Shown here piece after piece: positions 32,423-45,173 of a stretch of 64,000 nucleotides of DNA (positions are counted from its first letter, which is position 1; every line of letters starts with the position of its first letter). The notes beneath the pieces were generated by a model. That model was not told the DNA's origin. It was given only the letters and a program-made list of their open reading frames with translations, and ran no database searches. The translations under genes were made by a program, and so were the position numbers. This DNA comes from Aedes albopictus (lineage: Eukaryota > Arthropoda > Insecta > Diptera > Culicidae). Where the stretch lies: positions 497,880,536 through 497,944,535 of the forward strand of contig NC_085137.1 of the NCBI RefSeq assembly GCF_035046485.1, given 5' to 3'.

Positions 32423-32631
32423 TTAAGGACAAGGTATTTGGAGTACATAGCTCAAAATTTCTAGAGCACCGTTTTTTGGAACCGTTGAACGGATTTGGAT
32501 TAAAATGCATCACGCTGTTGACAACCACTGAACAATTAGCGTGATGCATTTGCATCCAAATCCGTTCAACGGTTCTAAAAAACGGTGCTCTAGAAATTTT
32601 GAGCTATGTACTCCAAATACCTTGTCCTTAA
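32423..32631. repeat. Strong 94-bp-arm hairpin
   Basis: Arms beginning TTAAGGACAAGGTATTTGG and ending with its inverse pair almost perfectly around a ~20-bp loop near 32518-32537. Arm identity is far higher than in the surrounding element, suggesting a recent or constrained hairpin. Confidence 0.9.
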
Positions 32632-32972
32632 CGCCAAAAACCAGATTTTCTTGAACCACCCTAAGCTTACTCAGAAAAATACCTCAAGATCGGTCAATTT
32701 CAAAGCTACATAAAAAGTGTCTGCAGCAAACTTGCTCAAAATTGATAGATCTACAACTTTCCCGAAGAATGTATACAGTTATTCTTGCAAATAAAAAAGT
32801 TTGGTAACCAATTTCTTTGAAAATATGGACCACCCTAATGTTCATGTACATTGAAAAGAGGGCCTTATTATTAGGGACAACTTTGTAGAAGACCATATTT
32901 GTCTAAAAACTCATTTGAAGGCGTTGCATGCATCTTTCTTCGTAAATCTGGTTCGTGGACCACAGTGCAATG

Positions 32973-35900
32973 GTATCCCATTCCTTTTGAACAAACAAAA
33001 TAACCTAATGACTTCATGTATCTGCAGTGACTGGGTTGTTCCTGGTAATTATTAGTACCACTGAGTCATACTGAAGGCTTTGAAGTTTTTTAAACCCCAT
33101 AGTCAACGAGGAACACCAATGAACTTCATCAAACTGTCCAGTTTGATTTGCTGCAATTCTCTTTTCGCAAAACCTTCATCGCCTCGTCGTTCACGAAACA
33201 TCTAACCGTAACCAAAACACTGCGCGCACTGATTGAATGCTTATTGAGTGTCGCAAAATTTGGTGGGGGTTTCACATCCCTTCATAAATATAATTTGCGT
33301 GTAAAATTAGGGTCGACTACTGCTTTTTTCTCACTCTACCCGAAGCCGCTCTTCATTACCGAAAACAATTTATTATAATGAACATTCTGTCCTTCTGGGA
33401 AGTACCTAGCAGTGGCGAAATGTGTGTATGGAGAAAACCTGGGGAAAGTTCACCACTGCTCATTTCGAGGTCAGTCTGGGAGGTTGTAGGAGGAAGAGAA
33501 AACGTACAGCAATCTGAGAAGGTATTGCATGGTGGTGAAACAGTTAGCCTCATCGTTATGGGAGGTTAAATATGATAAGGAGTACGCTAGTCAGTGTTGT
33601 TGCCTGTAGGATTACTAGTAGGTAAAGACATCTATTGTAACTACATGGCCGGTAGAATGTAATATTATGTTTGATTTGTAGTGAAAATGATTTAGAGGTT
33701 TCATAACCTTATGATACCCTTTCATAAAGCCTAAATGTTCAAATTATGGTGTTATGAAGGTTTTACACACCTTCTTGAATAAATTTTAATCAAAAATGTT
33801 CCGTGGGGAAGATGGTTATGTCGAATGGGAAATAGGCCAAATAATCATTAAGTATAAAGCTATTCGAAGAAATACATTTTTAGATAATACATTTAGGGAA
33901 TAACGTAATAACGTTAGGGAAAATCTAGCGATAAATTCGTCCTCAAATCGATAAGTAAAAAGAAAATCGGGTTAAGTGCTGTTAAGTTAATTATCAAATT
34001 GACTCTAGTCGAGTCAAGTACAAGACACTGAAGACGACCCCACAGTGAGGTCGAAATACGTATCTGTCAAAGGATGCAAATTCTCGGTGGAATCAAAAGG
34101 AACAGTACTTAACACGATATTATTTTTGCTTACGCCCAGATTCATCGTCATCTCGAATCGATGTTCTTTTGTGAATTTCACTAAAAAGTTCTAAAGTTTA
34201 AGGACAGACTTGTTGAAATCCCTAAATGGCCGCCACAATGGCCGACTTTGGCACCTATATACTCACGATTTCTAGGGCACAAATCACTTCGTAAACAAAA
34301 CCAGCGAACCTGATATTATTTTTTTTAAGCTTATTACAAGTGAGCAAGAACAGAATAATAAAATGCTGTGTTGTGTGAAGCTTGCTTCTTGAGATTTGTG
34401 CTTTTGAAGTTTTGATGCACTGTTGAAGCGGGATGTCAAGACGTTTGTCCTTAAATCCATGAGAACTGTTTATTTCATTAGAGTTTGACTATTGATAGCC
34501 GAATTCGTCTTGTTTTGTTAAAGTACTAGTACGTACGATTGTTCTCCAATCAACTGGCACAAGAACAGCCTTCCCCTTAATTCTATTTCCAGTCGCTACT
34601 AACAATTGAATCCCGAAATCAATAAAACAATGTGCTTTTACGCAACTAAATCGACGACGACGGCTTCGACGACGGTCGGGGTGTCTCCCTGGAGTCTTCG
34701 TTCGCTGCCAACAAAACCTATGCCGCAGCTCAGAGTACTGCTGCCGACTGGGGGTAAACGAGGCTTATAATAATTCCCTTCCGTCGAGAGAGATAAATTT
34801 GGACTTTTCTTTCCAATCCGGGTCTTTGTTCTGGTTTGCGTTATTTTTCTATTTTTTTTTTTGGCAACGACCAGTCTGGACGGTTTTCGCTTTGGCTTCG
34901 GTGTGGTGCGGCTGCTGCATACGGATGTGTGAGGTCTCCAGGGCCAAGGATACTGCTGGAGCCACCGATTTCGAGGATGGAGATTTTTCTTTATTTAAGC
35001 TTTTGCAGGATAAGATAAATTATGCTCTGAGATTTGTTTGAGATCTGTTTTGGACGGCATAGATAATATCTGTAATGGTTTAAAGAATGTTCTACGATGT
35101 AGTCTTATTATCGTGACCACCGTAGCAGTCTTCTCAGGTCATTATGACGTTGTTATCTTCGCAAACCCTGAATGTAGGTTATTCAGGAGCGCGTTTTCAT
35201 TTACGTAGATAAGCGTTGTTTCTTTTTTTGAGTACCTAGTACAATTAAGGCTTTTTACGGCAGCCATGTTGGATATGTGGCTCGAAATTTCAAAGTGATA
35301 ATTCTCGGCCACTAAAGCGAATAGTCGTATGAAAAAGTATCATCCTATTTGCTCACTCGCAGTAATAGCGATGATTCTGCTGCGTGGCTGTAAGATTGAC
35401 AGTTTTTATCACTTCAGAAACGCGAGGCAAACAATCATTGAAAAGCAAAAAAGTAAATGATTCGTATGAGAGCTTGGTGATGCATCGTGACACCTTAAGA
35501 ATAAGTGTGTTCTACTACAATAAATCACATTTTTGATCAAATGTAACTTTTGAAACCGATGCATGCCAAGAATAGTTACATAATCAAACTTTTGCTAAGA
35601 GATAGAAACACATCTCAAACCCCATAAATAAATAATTAAATCCTAGGTTTTTCTAAAAACTTAAAAGTCGGTACTTATTTTGGAGTTAGATGAGGTGAGA
35701 AGTTCACGACCATAGTGACCTGTGACAGTTCCTAGCATGCTAATATAATTTGATCCTCGAGTGAACAATTGGACCCCGTTAATCAATTTGACCCCAGCTT
35801 ACGGTACATGGTTTTCCGTCAAAACTTATTAGGCTGATACACGTTAGCTCAAGTCAAAGATTATTAATAGATTATTCTCCAAAATTATCCTTGTACAATT

Positions 35901-36789
35901 TTAGCATGAAAAAAGTTTCTGCAAAAATATGTCTTTCAAATTCGACTGAAAGTTTTAAGAATTCAACAAGATATTTTTCATTAAATTTCCCGTTTGTATA
36001 CTTAAAAAAATATATATATCTTCTAACTTACAAATTTTACTGGTTTTGCAACACTGCACATAGCCGTGTTTTTTGCAAAATTGTTAATCAGTTTCCAGCA
36101 AAAAGTGACCACTTAGCTTTTAAGCAAAGTGTTTTCCAAATTCTAATAATAAAATGTCGGAAAGCCGAAAATTGAAGTGCGGATCTGACTTAAGTGTGCA
36201 CAAAAACTTGAAGGCTCAAAATTTTAAAAATCTCACCACAGATTCCTCTGATTATACTCTCACGAGTTTTGCAAATAAACATAAAATAATAAATATAAAA
36301 GGTTTTTCTCTGACAGTTTTGTTTGGAATTCTTCTTGTAATTCTTTTGGTAAATTCGTTTTCGGTCTTTTACAACTTTTTTCCAACCATTTCACTTAAAT
36401 AAAATTCATTCAGATAATCTGTCCGGAAAGGGATTCTAAGAATTTGGTTTGAAACATCATCTGGCAGACGAGAATCATTCCAACTGCTCTACTAAGAATG
36501 CCTTCAGGAACTGCTATAAATTTATTCATTTTTCTGCGAAAAATTTTCATGGTTATTTCTCAGGAAGAGCAACTCCATCAAAACAGGTGATATCTTAGTT
36601 TCCTTTTTATTTTGCTCAAACTTGGCATACACATTCTAAATATTAAAACAGACAATTTGTATCATCGATTAACCACCCAGAAATAAAAAAAAGTCATAGA
36701 AAAGATTAAATAACAAAATAGAATATCTCAAAAACAGCACAAAAAAAAATTATCTTTGATTTCTCTATACGAGGAACCACCTCTTGAAA
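32973..36789. other. Gene-free stretch of 3.8 kb
   Basis: No domain-bearing reading frame. A segment at 34019-34110 (AAGACACTGAAGACGACC..., GAGGTCGAAATACGTATCTG) resembles a widespread mosquito LINE/SINE 3' end, at low certainty. 34630-34990 is GC-richer with CGACGACGACGG runs. The rest is AT-rich and unassigned. Confidence 0.45.
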
Positions 36790-37135
36790 GCTAATAGAAA
36801 ATGGGTTATATTACCGCTCTTATCTTAAAATTAGGTCGACCCAATTTCCAGCGACACTGCCGTAAGTTTCTATTCATTTTTTGCCGTAAGTTTTATTCAT
36901 TTTTTATTCATTTTTTTATTCTTTTCATTTTTTCAAAATTTGGCTACTTTGGGTTAAGTTTACATACAAAATTTTTTGAAAATGTTTCTTGTAAATCATG
37001 TTCAAAGTTTCTTTGACTTATTATCTTTTGAATGAGACCTAGGGTTTTGAAATCGGACGCAAATTGGCGAAGATATGGGCCTAAAAAAATGTAATGTTTT
37101 TGAGGGGGGGACCCTAAACTTTTGATCGGGAGTGT
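36790..37135. mobile_element. Partial copy of the palindromic TA element at 4051-5079
   Basis: AAAGCTAATAGAAAATGGGT at the left and ACTTTTGATCGGGAGTGTA at the right match the right arm of the 4051-5079 element. In addition, 36945-37080 matches inverted the left-arm stretch (about 4095-4250) that is missing from the right arm of that copy. The other terminus is missing. Confidence 0.85.
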
Positions 37136-37763
37136 AAGTGAAAATAAATCGAAAAATACACTGTGAAAATGATACGTTATTGTAATCGGAATTAATTTAT
37201 AACACAAATTGGGAATATTTCCGAGGTGTAACAAAGTTGTCACTGTTAAGCAAAATTCATCGTATATATGCTGCAAGATACTTCCAAAAATTGCAACGCG
37301 CTTCGAAAATGATGCGATAATAAAATATTTAAAATTATTATTCCTGGTCATGAGAACATTGTTCTTGAGTTTTCTCAATATGGCTTCCATTGAAATCCAG
37401 GTCGGTGGTCGGTTTATTATCGATGGTTTTAATCAGCACCATCATAAGAACGTCTTAAATTACTTTCAACTCAAACAAGAGTTAAAAGCGTTAGTCAAGT
37501 GTACTAGGATTTATGACGTTCTCAATGCAGCTTAGTTGGCCTCTATCAAGAATGTCTTAAATTTATATCAACTTAAGCAAGGATAAAAAGTGTTGATCAA
37601 GAGTACTCAGATTTATAACGTTCTTGATGCAGGTTTATGCTAACTCCGCCGAGAACGTCATAAATCTTGGATGCCAAATTGTAAGCAAACAATAATTTAT
37701 CGAACCGCCGCGAAATATGTGGGCCTCGTCCGACCAATTTAATCATCGGTACGGTACCGTTTG
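37136..37763. repeat. Gene-free stretch with a diverged ~102-bp tandem duplication
   Basis: The block from about 37447 recurs at about 37549 (AAGAACGTCTTAAAT against AAGAATGTCTTAAAT) and ends GATTTAT-ACGTTCT; an inverted partial unit follows at about 37649. No gene. Confidence 0.6.
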
Positions 37764-38236
37764 CCAACCAGGAACACCTCTCTTTAGAACCAGCCTTGAC
37801 GCGGTGCAGCGTCTCATTCCTCCAGTCAGCATTTTCAACAGGTAGGGAATCGCGCTACTTGGGCGGTGGCTTCTATATTCGTCTGTTTTCCACTATAACT
37901 TAGTTAATCTTGAACCAATTGACACAATTCTTGGAATGCGGTGAGATAGGTATAGTATCTACCCGTGTACAAAATTTCAAGTCAATCGGTTCAAAATTGA
38001 CCGAGTTACAGTGGAAAACAGACGAAAATAACAGACGAAGAAAACCACCGCCCAAGTAGCGCGATACCCTAAGTAGTGTTTTTTTACAATGTTTATCATG
38101 GTCGGCCTCCCGATTGCACGGGAATCGACGTTCCTGGATGACCAAACCAACCTTTTCGGATGCTGCAACCGGAGGAATTTGGTACTGCACCGCGTCGAGG
38201 TTGGTTTTCTGGATAGGTGTTCCTAATTGGCAGTGA
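37764..38236. mobile_element. MITE with CAGGAACACCT inverted ends, interrupted by another MITE
   Basis: TTGCCAACCAGGAACACCT (left) and its inverse near 38214-38236 pair, including a GACGCGGTGCAG block. The inner MITE at 37845-38068 splits it. Confidence 0.7.
37845..38068. mobile_element. TA-flanked MITE, GGGAATCGCGCTACTTGGGC ends
   Basis: The ends GGGAATCGCGCTACTTGGG and GGGTATCGCGCTACTTGGG (right, read inward) are inverted with TA on both sides (37843-37844, 38069-38070). CGTCTGTTTTCCACT repeats inverted inside. Confidence 0.88.
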
Positions 38237-39149
38237 TAATAAAACGGTGAGAATCAAAATTGGATGCTTGAGTTTTTTTTTTATATTTTTCATGTGCAAA
38301 ACTGTTCTTACGCGAGAACAGTTGCTCTTGTTCAAGAATAATTAATTGAAGATAACTACGAGAGCCCTATAAAACTGAACTGAATCCCAAGTATTCTTGG
38401 AGGTGTTTTTAAAACCACTCAATAGATGAATAACCATCAATAGATGAAGAACAGTTGTGCTCAGCTGAAACTCTGGTAAGATCAACTAGAATATATAATG
38501 CTCTAATAAAACCATCATAAAAATAAATAAAAACAAATAGAATCAAGATTGTTACATGGGTTCCTAGCCCAGAACACGAAGAAGTGTCATTATTGACTCA
38601 ATATTTTTCAATTTGAATGTGTCTTTGTACATGCGCTGAAATTTATGAATCATTTACTTTTGCATACACTATAACAATTTTTCCTACCATAACTTTTGAA
38701 AAAAGCGCATGAAAAATACCAAATTTGAGAATGGTTTGTTGGACACACTTAGAGTTACATTATTCACGGATCTATGTTAGATGTAATAAATTTCAATTTT
38801 CCAAGAACGTTATACTTTGATTTTCAATTGTTTTTCTGTAGAAAGCTGACTTCCAGCCTCAAAATTTGCCAAGTGGTCAAATATTTCTCACTATTTTTCC
38901 TTGAACTAACATTTTACATCGATTTTTAGAACAATTAAATGAAAACCGCACTTAAACTTAATTTAAAAATTCAAAAACATAAGCAAAAAATTGGACCTTG
39001 TTAAATGTTACTCGAGATGGTCCGAAAATTTACACATCTAAGAGATAATTGACCCTGTTTTGATAACAACTGTAAAACAGTAAAAAACAATCTTTAATAA
39101 CAAACATTTCACAAGGTCTCATACATTGTTCTCATTTTTTTTAGATATT
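38237..39149. other. Gene-free AT-rich stretch; single arm of the 46-kb foldback family
   Basis: About 38690-38910 is a diverged copy of 46550-46870 (shared TAGAAAGCTGACTTCCAGCC-like block). Nothing else recognised. Confidence 0.5.
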
Positions 39150-39603
39150 TAGGGTAATTCGCTAATTGTTGAACACTACCCAAATGTTGAACAGTTTCTG
39201 TAAATTTCATTATAAATCTTACTTAAGTAATTTTTGCTTAACATAAACGTATGATGTAGACGTATATACATGTGTGTCACGATATTGCTCCAATTAAGTT
39301 TCAAAATGATACATATTTTTTGTCAAAATTATTAATTGAAATTTTTGTACCGCTAATGACACGAAAACTGCACAATTCTTAAGATTAATTTTTAGAAATT
39401 GCAGTTACGAAATAAGCTTTGCGGGCAAATCGTCCACAAATATCAAAGGCACGCCATAGTTACAAGAACTGGAAGGATGTCTTTAACAGTTTAACTTTGT
39501 TTAAAATCACATTTTCATTGTAATTTAATTTGAAAAAAAAAAAATTATCACACTATCATTATTCATCCATGATCCAATTGTTGAACGCTGACATAACCTA
39601 CGG

Positions 39604-39662
39604 TTATTATTATTATTATTATTATTAGGGAGATTTTCAGCCCGAGGCTGGTTCATCTCCAA
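39604..39662 (-). mobile_element. 59-bp extremely 5'-truncated LINE insertion
   Basis: Read on the minus strand it is GAGATGAACCAGCCTCGGGC followed by a short stretch and a (TAA)n tail, the 3' end of the LINE type at 23430-28670. It is flanked by a 9-bp direct repeat AACCTACGG (39595-39603, 39663-39671). Confidence 0.82.
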
Positions 39663-39714
39663 AACCTACGGTGTTAGCATGACTGCAAGATTTTTTTTTT
39701 CATTTTACCTAACC

Positions 39715-39990
39715 GTGCATTTCATGGGGTTTCAAGGGCATTCCAGGGATGTTCCAGGGGTGTTCCAGCGGACTTCAGGAAGGTTCCAGTGGTTTTCAAT
39801 GGGTTTGAAGGGCGTTCCAGAGGTGTTCAAGAGGGATTCAGAGTGTTAAGGGGGTCCCCGGAGTATTTCAAGGCGTTCCAGGAGCAACCCACGGGTTTTT
39901 AAGGCATTTCAGGGTCGTTCCATGAGTGTTCTTGGGGGTTGACTGGGTCCCATGGGTTTCCAGGAGCGTTTCAGGGGCTTTTATAGGCGT
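39715..39990. repeat. Degenerate GTTCCAGGG minisatellite
   Basis: Imperfect 10-20 bp units such as GTTCCAGGGGT and GGGTTTCCAGG. Same style as 3590-3830. Confidence 0.75.
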
Positions 39991-41128
39991 ACTTTTCTTC
40001 TGTCGTTTTTGCTTCTAATCATATCTTTTCAGCCATTTTTTGCATCTAGGCATGTTTAAAACGATTTCAGTCCACTAGAGCTCTCTTCAAATGAGCGGTC
40101 CCTTGTCATTTAAATGAATTGCCACTAGCTGGGACTAGCTGGGCACAAAACTCGAAAAACCGGAAAAAATTCCGCCAGAGTGAAAAAATATCGGATGTCG
40201 GGTCAAAGTCGGGTCAAATTTTATCAAATGTTGAACAACTGTTAGACCCATATCGGATAACTGTTGGGTCTATGTTGGGTTTGATGCCAGAAATAAAAAC
40301 AGGTGAATGATAGGTTTATGTCGGGTTATACGCAGTGCTTGCAAAATGAAGCGTTTTCCCCCGGACGAACAGAAATTTGCTTCTCTTTGACCGACGCTGC
40401 TCAAGCTAGAGCGGTAGCTATATATCTTCATTGGCTAACATGCTTCAGAAGCAAGTGGGAGCATGAGCAATCAAATTTGTTACTGAGAGTGAGAAATGGT
40501 GGTTCATATGCGTGGTGGCTCTCTGAATCTTTCTCTTCGTCGGCGTATACGGCAATGAATATACTTATTTTTTATCCCATTATTACAGTGCAAATGACAT
40601 AAACTCTAATTAAATCGATTACAATAGTCACGTACAACATTCCCATAACAAAAGAATGATTGTTTTTACAAGTTTTGAGCAACAAATAAAACCACCGAAT
40701 CATTTTCCCATCTTCATCCTCACCGCAGCAACTGAGCATGAACGATCGCCAGTCAGTTTGCTTCACAACTAAACCGACCGATGAGGAACAGCAGTCGCAT
40801 TTGGTTCGGTTTTTCTTCGCTCCCTTTGCGTATTCGTTCGTAGTGGTTGCTGGCGCTGACAACTGGTCGTTTTATTCATATTCACTCAAATTCAAGCGCT
40901 GGTTATACGTCATCAATTACGAACAAAGCTTTAACCGTTCAACAATTAGCAAGAACCGTCCAACATTAAGATGAGCTGGCTTAAGCAAGCGTTCAACATT
41001 TGGGTTACAGACTTCCCATACAAAAGTTCAATGTTCTCTTAGAAAATGGAATTTAAGGGAATACAAATTCAATGGGCAGTATAAGGAATAAGTAGATCTA
41101 GACGTTCACTGGATATTTTCAACTAAAG
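39991..41128. other. Gene-free interior of the GGGTAATTCGC element
   Basis: Includes frames of ~80-100 codons (40303-40602, 40738-40974) without recognisable motifs. GGGTCAAA and TGTTGGGT repeats near 40195-40280. Confidence 0.45.
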
Positions 41129-41142
41129 TGCAATTATGCACG

Positions 41143-44100
41143 GGGGGGTGGAAGCTCAGGTAAAATATTATCTCCTGGGCGCCCATTAAAAACACCACCC
41201 CCGGCGAAGACTGGCGCTCGAGCCTAGCTATTTAGCACTGTAGTTGGAGGAAATGCCAATGCAGAACCCGTAGCTTCCGGGAAGGTAAGCCCAGCTCCCT
41301 GGGTTAGTGGGTTGGTGTCAGGCCCTGCGAGCCAGCCGTAAAAAAGACTAGCACCGGAAAATCAACAAGAGAAGAATGCGAACCGATACCAATGGCGACG
41401 ACCACAGCGACGAAAAGGGACTTGCGATTGGAAGCTCGGTACGTGGAACTGCAGATCTCTCAACTTCATCGGGAGCACCCGCATACTCGCCGATATACTG
41501 AAGGACCGCGGGTTCGGAATCGTAGCGCTGCAGGAGGTGTGTTGGACAGGATCTATGGTGCGAACGTTTAGAGGTAATCATACCATCTACCAGAGTTGCG
41601 GCAACACACGTGAGCTGGGAACAGCTTTTATAGTGATGGGCGACATGCAGAGGCGCGTGATCGGTTGGTGGCCGATCGACGAAAGAATGTGCAGGTTGAG
41701 GATCAAGGGCCGATTCTTCAACATTAGCATAATAAACGTGCACAGCCCTCACTCCGGAAGCACTGATGATGACAAAGACGCATTTTACGCGCAGCTCGAA
41801 CGCGAGTACGACCGCTGCCCAAACCACGACGTCAAGATCATCATAGGGGATCTAAACGCTCAGGTAGGCCAGGAGGAGGAATTCAGACCGACGATTGGAA
41901 AGTTCAGCGCCCACCAGCTGACGAACGAAAATGGCCTACGCCTCATCGATTTCGCCGCCTCCAAGAACATGGCCATTCGTAGCATCTTCTTCCAGCACAG
42001 CCTCCCATTTCGTTACACCTGGAGATGGACGGCACTTCTCCGACATTATCGACGTCAGGACCTATCGTGGTGCTAATATCGACTCTGATCACTACCTGGT
42101 GATGGTTAAACTGCGCCCAAAACTCTCCGTTATTAACAACGTACATTACCGGCGGCCGTCCCGGTACGATCTAGAGCGACTGAAGCAACCGGATGTCGCC
42201 ACCGCATACGCGCAGAATCTCGAGGCAGCGTTGCCGGACGAGGGTGTGCTCGATGTGGCCCCTCTAGAGGACTGCTGGAGTACAGTCAAAGCAGCCATCA
42301 ACAACGCAGCCGAGAGCACTATCGGGTACGTAGAACGGAGTCGACGAAACGATTGGTTCGACGAGGAGTGTAGAGCGGTTCTGGAGGAGAAGGATGCAGC
42401 GCGGGCGGTAATGCTGCAGCATGGAACCCGACAGAATGTGGAGCGATACAGACAGAAGCGGAAGCAGCAGACCCGTCTCTTCCGGGAGAAAAAGCGCCGC
42501 CTGGAAGAAGCGGAGTGCGAGGAAATGGAACTGCTGTGCCGCTCACAGGAAACACGTAAGTTCTATCAGAAGCTCAACGCATCCCGCAAAGGCTACGTGC
42601 CGCAAGCCGAAATCTGCAGGGATAAGGACGGGAGCCTCTTGACGGACAAACGTGAGGTGATCGAAAGGTGGAAGCAGCACTTCGACGAGCACCTGAATGG
42701 CGAAGAGAATGTAGGCACGGAGGACCAAGGCAGCGGAGGAAATGACTATGTTGGTGCAGCAGAGGACGGGAACGAACCAACTCCCACGCTGAGGGAAGTT
42801 AAGGATGCCATCCACCAGCTCAAAAACAACAAAGCGGCTGGTAAGGACGGTATCGCAGCAGAACTCATCAAGATGGGCCCGGAAAAGTTGGCCACCTGTC
42901 TGCACCAGTTAGTAGTCAAGATCTGGGAAACCGAACAGCTACCGGAGGAGTGGAAGGAAGGGATAATCTGTCCCGTCCATAAGAAAGGCGACAAGTTAAT
43001 GTGTGAGAACTTTCGAGCGATCACCATTTTGAATGCCGCCTACAAAGTGCTATCCCAGATCATCTTCCGTCGTCTTTCACCTAAAGTAAATGAGTTCGTG
43101 GGAAGTTACCAAGCCGGTTTCATCGACGGCCGGTCGACAACGGACCAGATCTTCACCGTACGGCAAATCCTCCAGAAATGCCGTGAATACCAGGTCCCAA
43201 CGCATCACCTGTTCATCGACTTCAAAGCGGCATACGACAGTATCGACCGCACAGAGCTATGGAAAATTATGGACGAGAACAGCTTTCCCGGGAAGCTGAC
43301 TAGACTGATAAGAGCAACGATGGACGGTGTGTAGAACAGCGTAAGGATTTCGGGTGAACTATCCAGTTCATTCGAATCTCGACGGGGACTACGACAAGGT
43401 GATGGACTTTCCTGCCTACTATTCAACATCGCGCTGGAAGGTGTTATGCGACGAGCCGGGCTCAACAGCCGGGGTACGATCTTCACGAAATCCAGCCAAT
43501 TTGTCTGTTTTGCGGATGACATGGATATTATTGCTAGAACATTTGGAACGGTGGCAGAACAGTACACCCGCCTGAAACGTGAAGCAGCAAAGGTCGGACT
43601 GGTGGTGAATGCGGCTAAGACAAAGTACATGCTGGTAGGTGGGACTGAGCGAGACAGGACAAGCCTTGGCAGCAATGTTACGATAGACGGGGATACTTTC
43701 GAGGTGGTAGAAGAATTCGTCTACCTCGGTTCCTTGCTAACGGCGGACAATAACGTGAGCCGTGAAATACGAAGGCGAATCATCAGTGGAAGTCGTGCCT
43801 ACTATGGGCTCCAGAAGAAACTGCGGTCAAAAAAGATTCACCCCCGCACCAAATGTACCATGTACAAGACGTTAATAAGACCGGTGGTTCTCTACGGACA
43901 CGAGACATGGACGTTGCTCGAGGAGGACCTGCAAGCACTCGGAGTTTTCGAGCGACGGGTGCTAAGGACGATCTTTGGCGGCGTGCAGGAGAACGGTGTG
44001 TGGCGGATAAGGATGAACCACGAGCTCGCTGCACTTTACGGCGAACCCAGCATCCAGAAGGTGGCCAAAGCCGGAAGGATACGGTGGGCAGGGCATGTTG

Positions 44101-44334
44101 CAAGAATGCCGGACAACAACCCTGCAAAGCTGGTGTTTGCTAACCATCCGGATGGTACAAGAAGGCGTGGAGCGCAGAGAGCACGATGGGCGGACCAGGT
44201 GGAGCGTGATCTGGCGAGTGTTGGGTGTGACCGAGGTTGGAGAGCTGCAGCTGCAAATCGAGTATTATGGCGGCAAATTGTTGATTCAGTATTATCATGA
44301 ATTTGATGTTAACTAAATAAATGAAAAAAATGAA
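41143..44334 (+). mobile_element. Near full-length RTE-clade LINE (JAM1-like), 14-bp target duplication
   Basis: A perfect 14-bp duplication TGCAATTATGCACG lies at 41129-41142 and 44335-44348. The element is 3192 bp, the usual size for RTE LINEs. It has a ~290-bp 5' region, one long coding region (endonuclease then reverse transcriptase) and a very short 3' region ending TAAATAAATGAAAAAAATGA. Only one frameshift and one nonsense codon were found in the main coding region, so the insertion is comparatively recent. Similarity to JAM1 of Aedes is from memory. Confidence 0.9.
41432..44300 (+). pseudogene. RTE endonuclease-reverse transcriptase polyprotein (one frameshift, one stop)
   Basis: The APE-type endonuclease starts with LGTWNCRSLN (41435) and shows IVALQEVCW (about 41518), NVHSPHSG and IIIGDLNAQVG (Asp codon 41849). 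A frameshift near 42025, at a small deletion where RYTWR should run into DGRHFSDI, moves coding to the next frame; DSDHYLVMVK completes the endonuclease. Then come a linker, the reverse transcriptase (LKNNKAAGKDGI, CENFRAITILNAAYKVLS, AGFIDGRSTTDQ, FIDFKAAYDSI), a TAG at 43332-43334 in place of a sense codon, and the same frame onward: RRGLRQGDGLS, then the catalytic FADD box (43509-43520). The C-terminus ends at a stop near 44300. Apart from the two lesions the catalytic residues look intact. Confidence 0.92.
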
Positions 44335-44411
44335 TGCAATTATGCACGAAAAAACAAACGAAAACCAAAATGCCAATACTAACCGTTCAACAATTGGCGA
44401 ATTACCCTAAA

Positions 44412-45170
44412 TACACTTTTATTTTGGATGCAGCAATAATTCTTGTTTTTTTTTATTGAAATTGATACGCAAAATTCATTCTTGATATAATAAACCCGAT
44501 TTAATCCACCTATGGTGAACACTCTACACTTATTAAAAATATTGTTGTATTATTCGTATTTAACAAATTTATTTTGTGTGATTGATCAAAAGTTCTAGAA
44601 AATATTGTGGATTTGGCATCTAGTGGATTGGTTTCCAATAACATCAGACCATGGACAAAACTACAAAAAATGCCAGACACCTCCTAGAAACTTGTATCGG
44701 AATGTTAAAAAAATAGCTTACATATTCTGGAATATTGTATCTTTTGTTAACTGCCAAAAGATCTTGAATCGATTAACAAATGGATAAGAAAATCAGCGGG
44801 ATACACTTCGTCTAATATCTATTAATCAGTCGAATAAAATAGCTCCGAAGTACTTGGGGTTCATGGTTATGGTGTAAAAATGATATATCTACTATGTAAA
44901 TCAGTTTTGGCATTTACTAGTTATTTTGGCTGTCCAGTTCTTGCATTTTTCCCACAATATATAAATTCAAAGCTTTCATTTAACATATTGTTAGTTTTCA
45001 TTGAATTCCTGTTTATTTGTAATTTGTTATTTATAATTTATTGAAAATAATAACCTGCTAGTATACACTTTATATGAGGTCAGCATTATTTATAGAAAAA
45101 TAATTTTCCTTAGACTGGTCAAAAGCTTATGCAAGATAACAAGTGAATATAAAAATAAAAAAGGAATTTA
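44412..45170. other. Gene-free AT-rich stretch
   Basis: Nothing recognised. Confidence 0.5.
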
Positions 45171-45173
45171 TTG

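Larger units (their letters stand above)
30916..32967. mobile_element. Long-TIR element with nested palindromes, candidate duplication CAATG
   Basis: The left end CACAATGGTCCACGAA and right end (read inward) CACTGTGGTCCACGAA are inverted, and similarity extends about 300 bp inward if the MITE at 31030-31592 is removed. A 5-bp CAATG flanks it (30911-30915, 32968-32972). The interior has two further palindromes (31746-32164 and 32423-32631). No transposase frame. Confidence 0.82.
39152..44407. mobile_element. TA-flanked element with GGGTAATTCGC ends that received the RTE LINE
   Basis: GGGTAATTCGCTAATTGTTG (left) and GGGTAATTCGCCAATTGTTG (right, read inward) are inverted with TA at both edges (39150-39151, 44408-44409). 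GTTGAAC/GTTCAAC motifs recur inside. It carries a LINE-tail insertion (39604-39662), a minisatellite and the RTE LINE (41143-44334). Without these it has no transposase. Confidence 0.75.
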
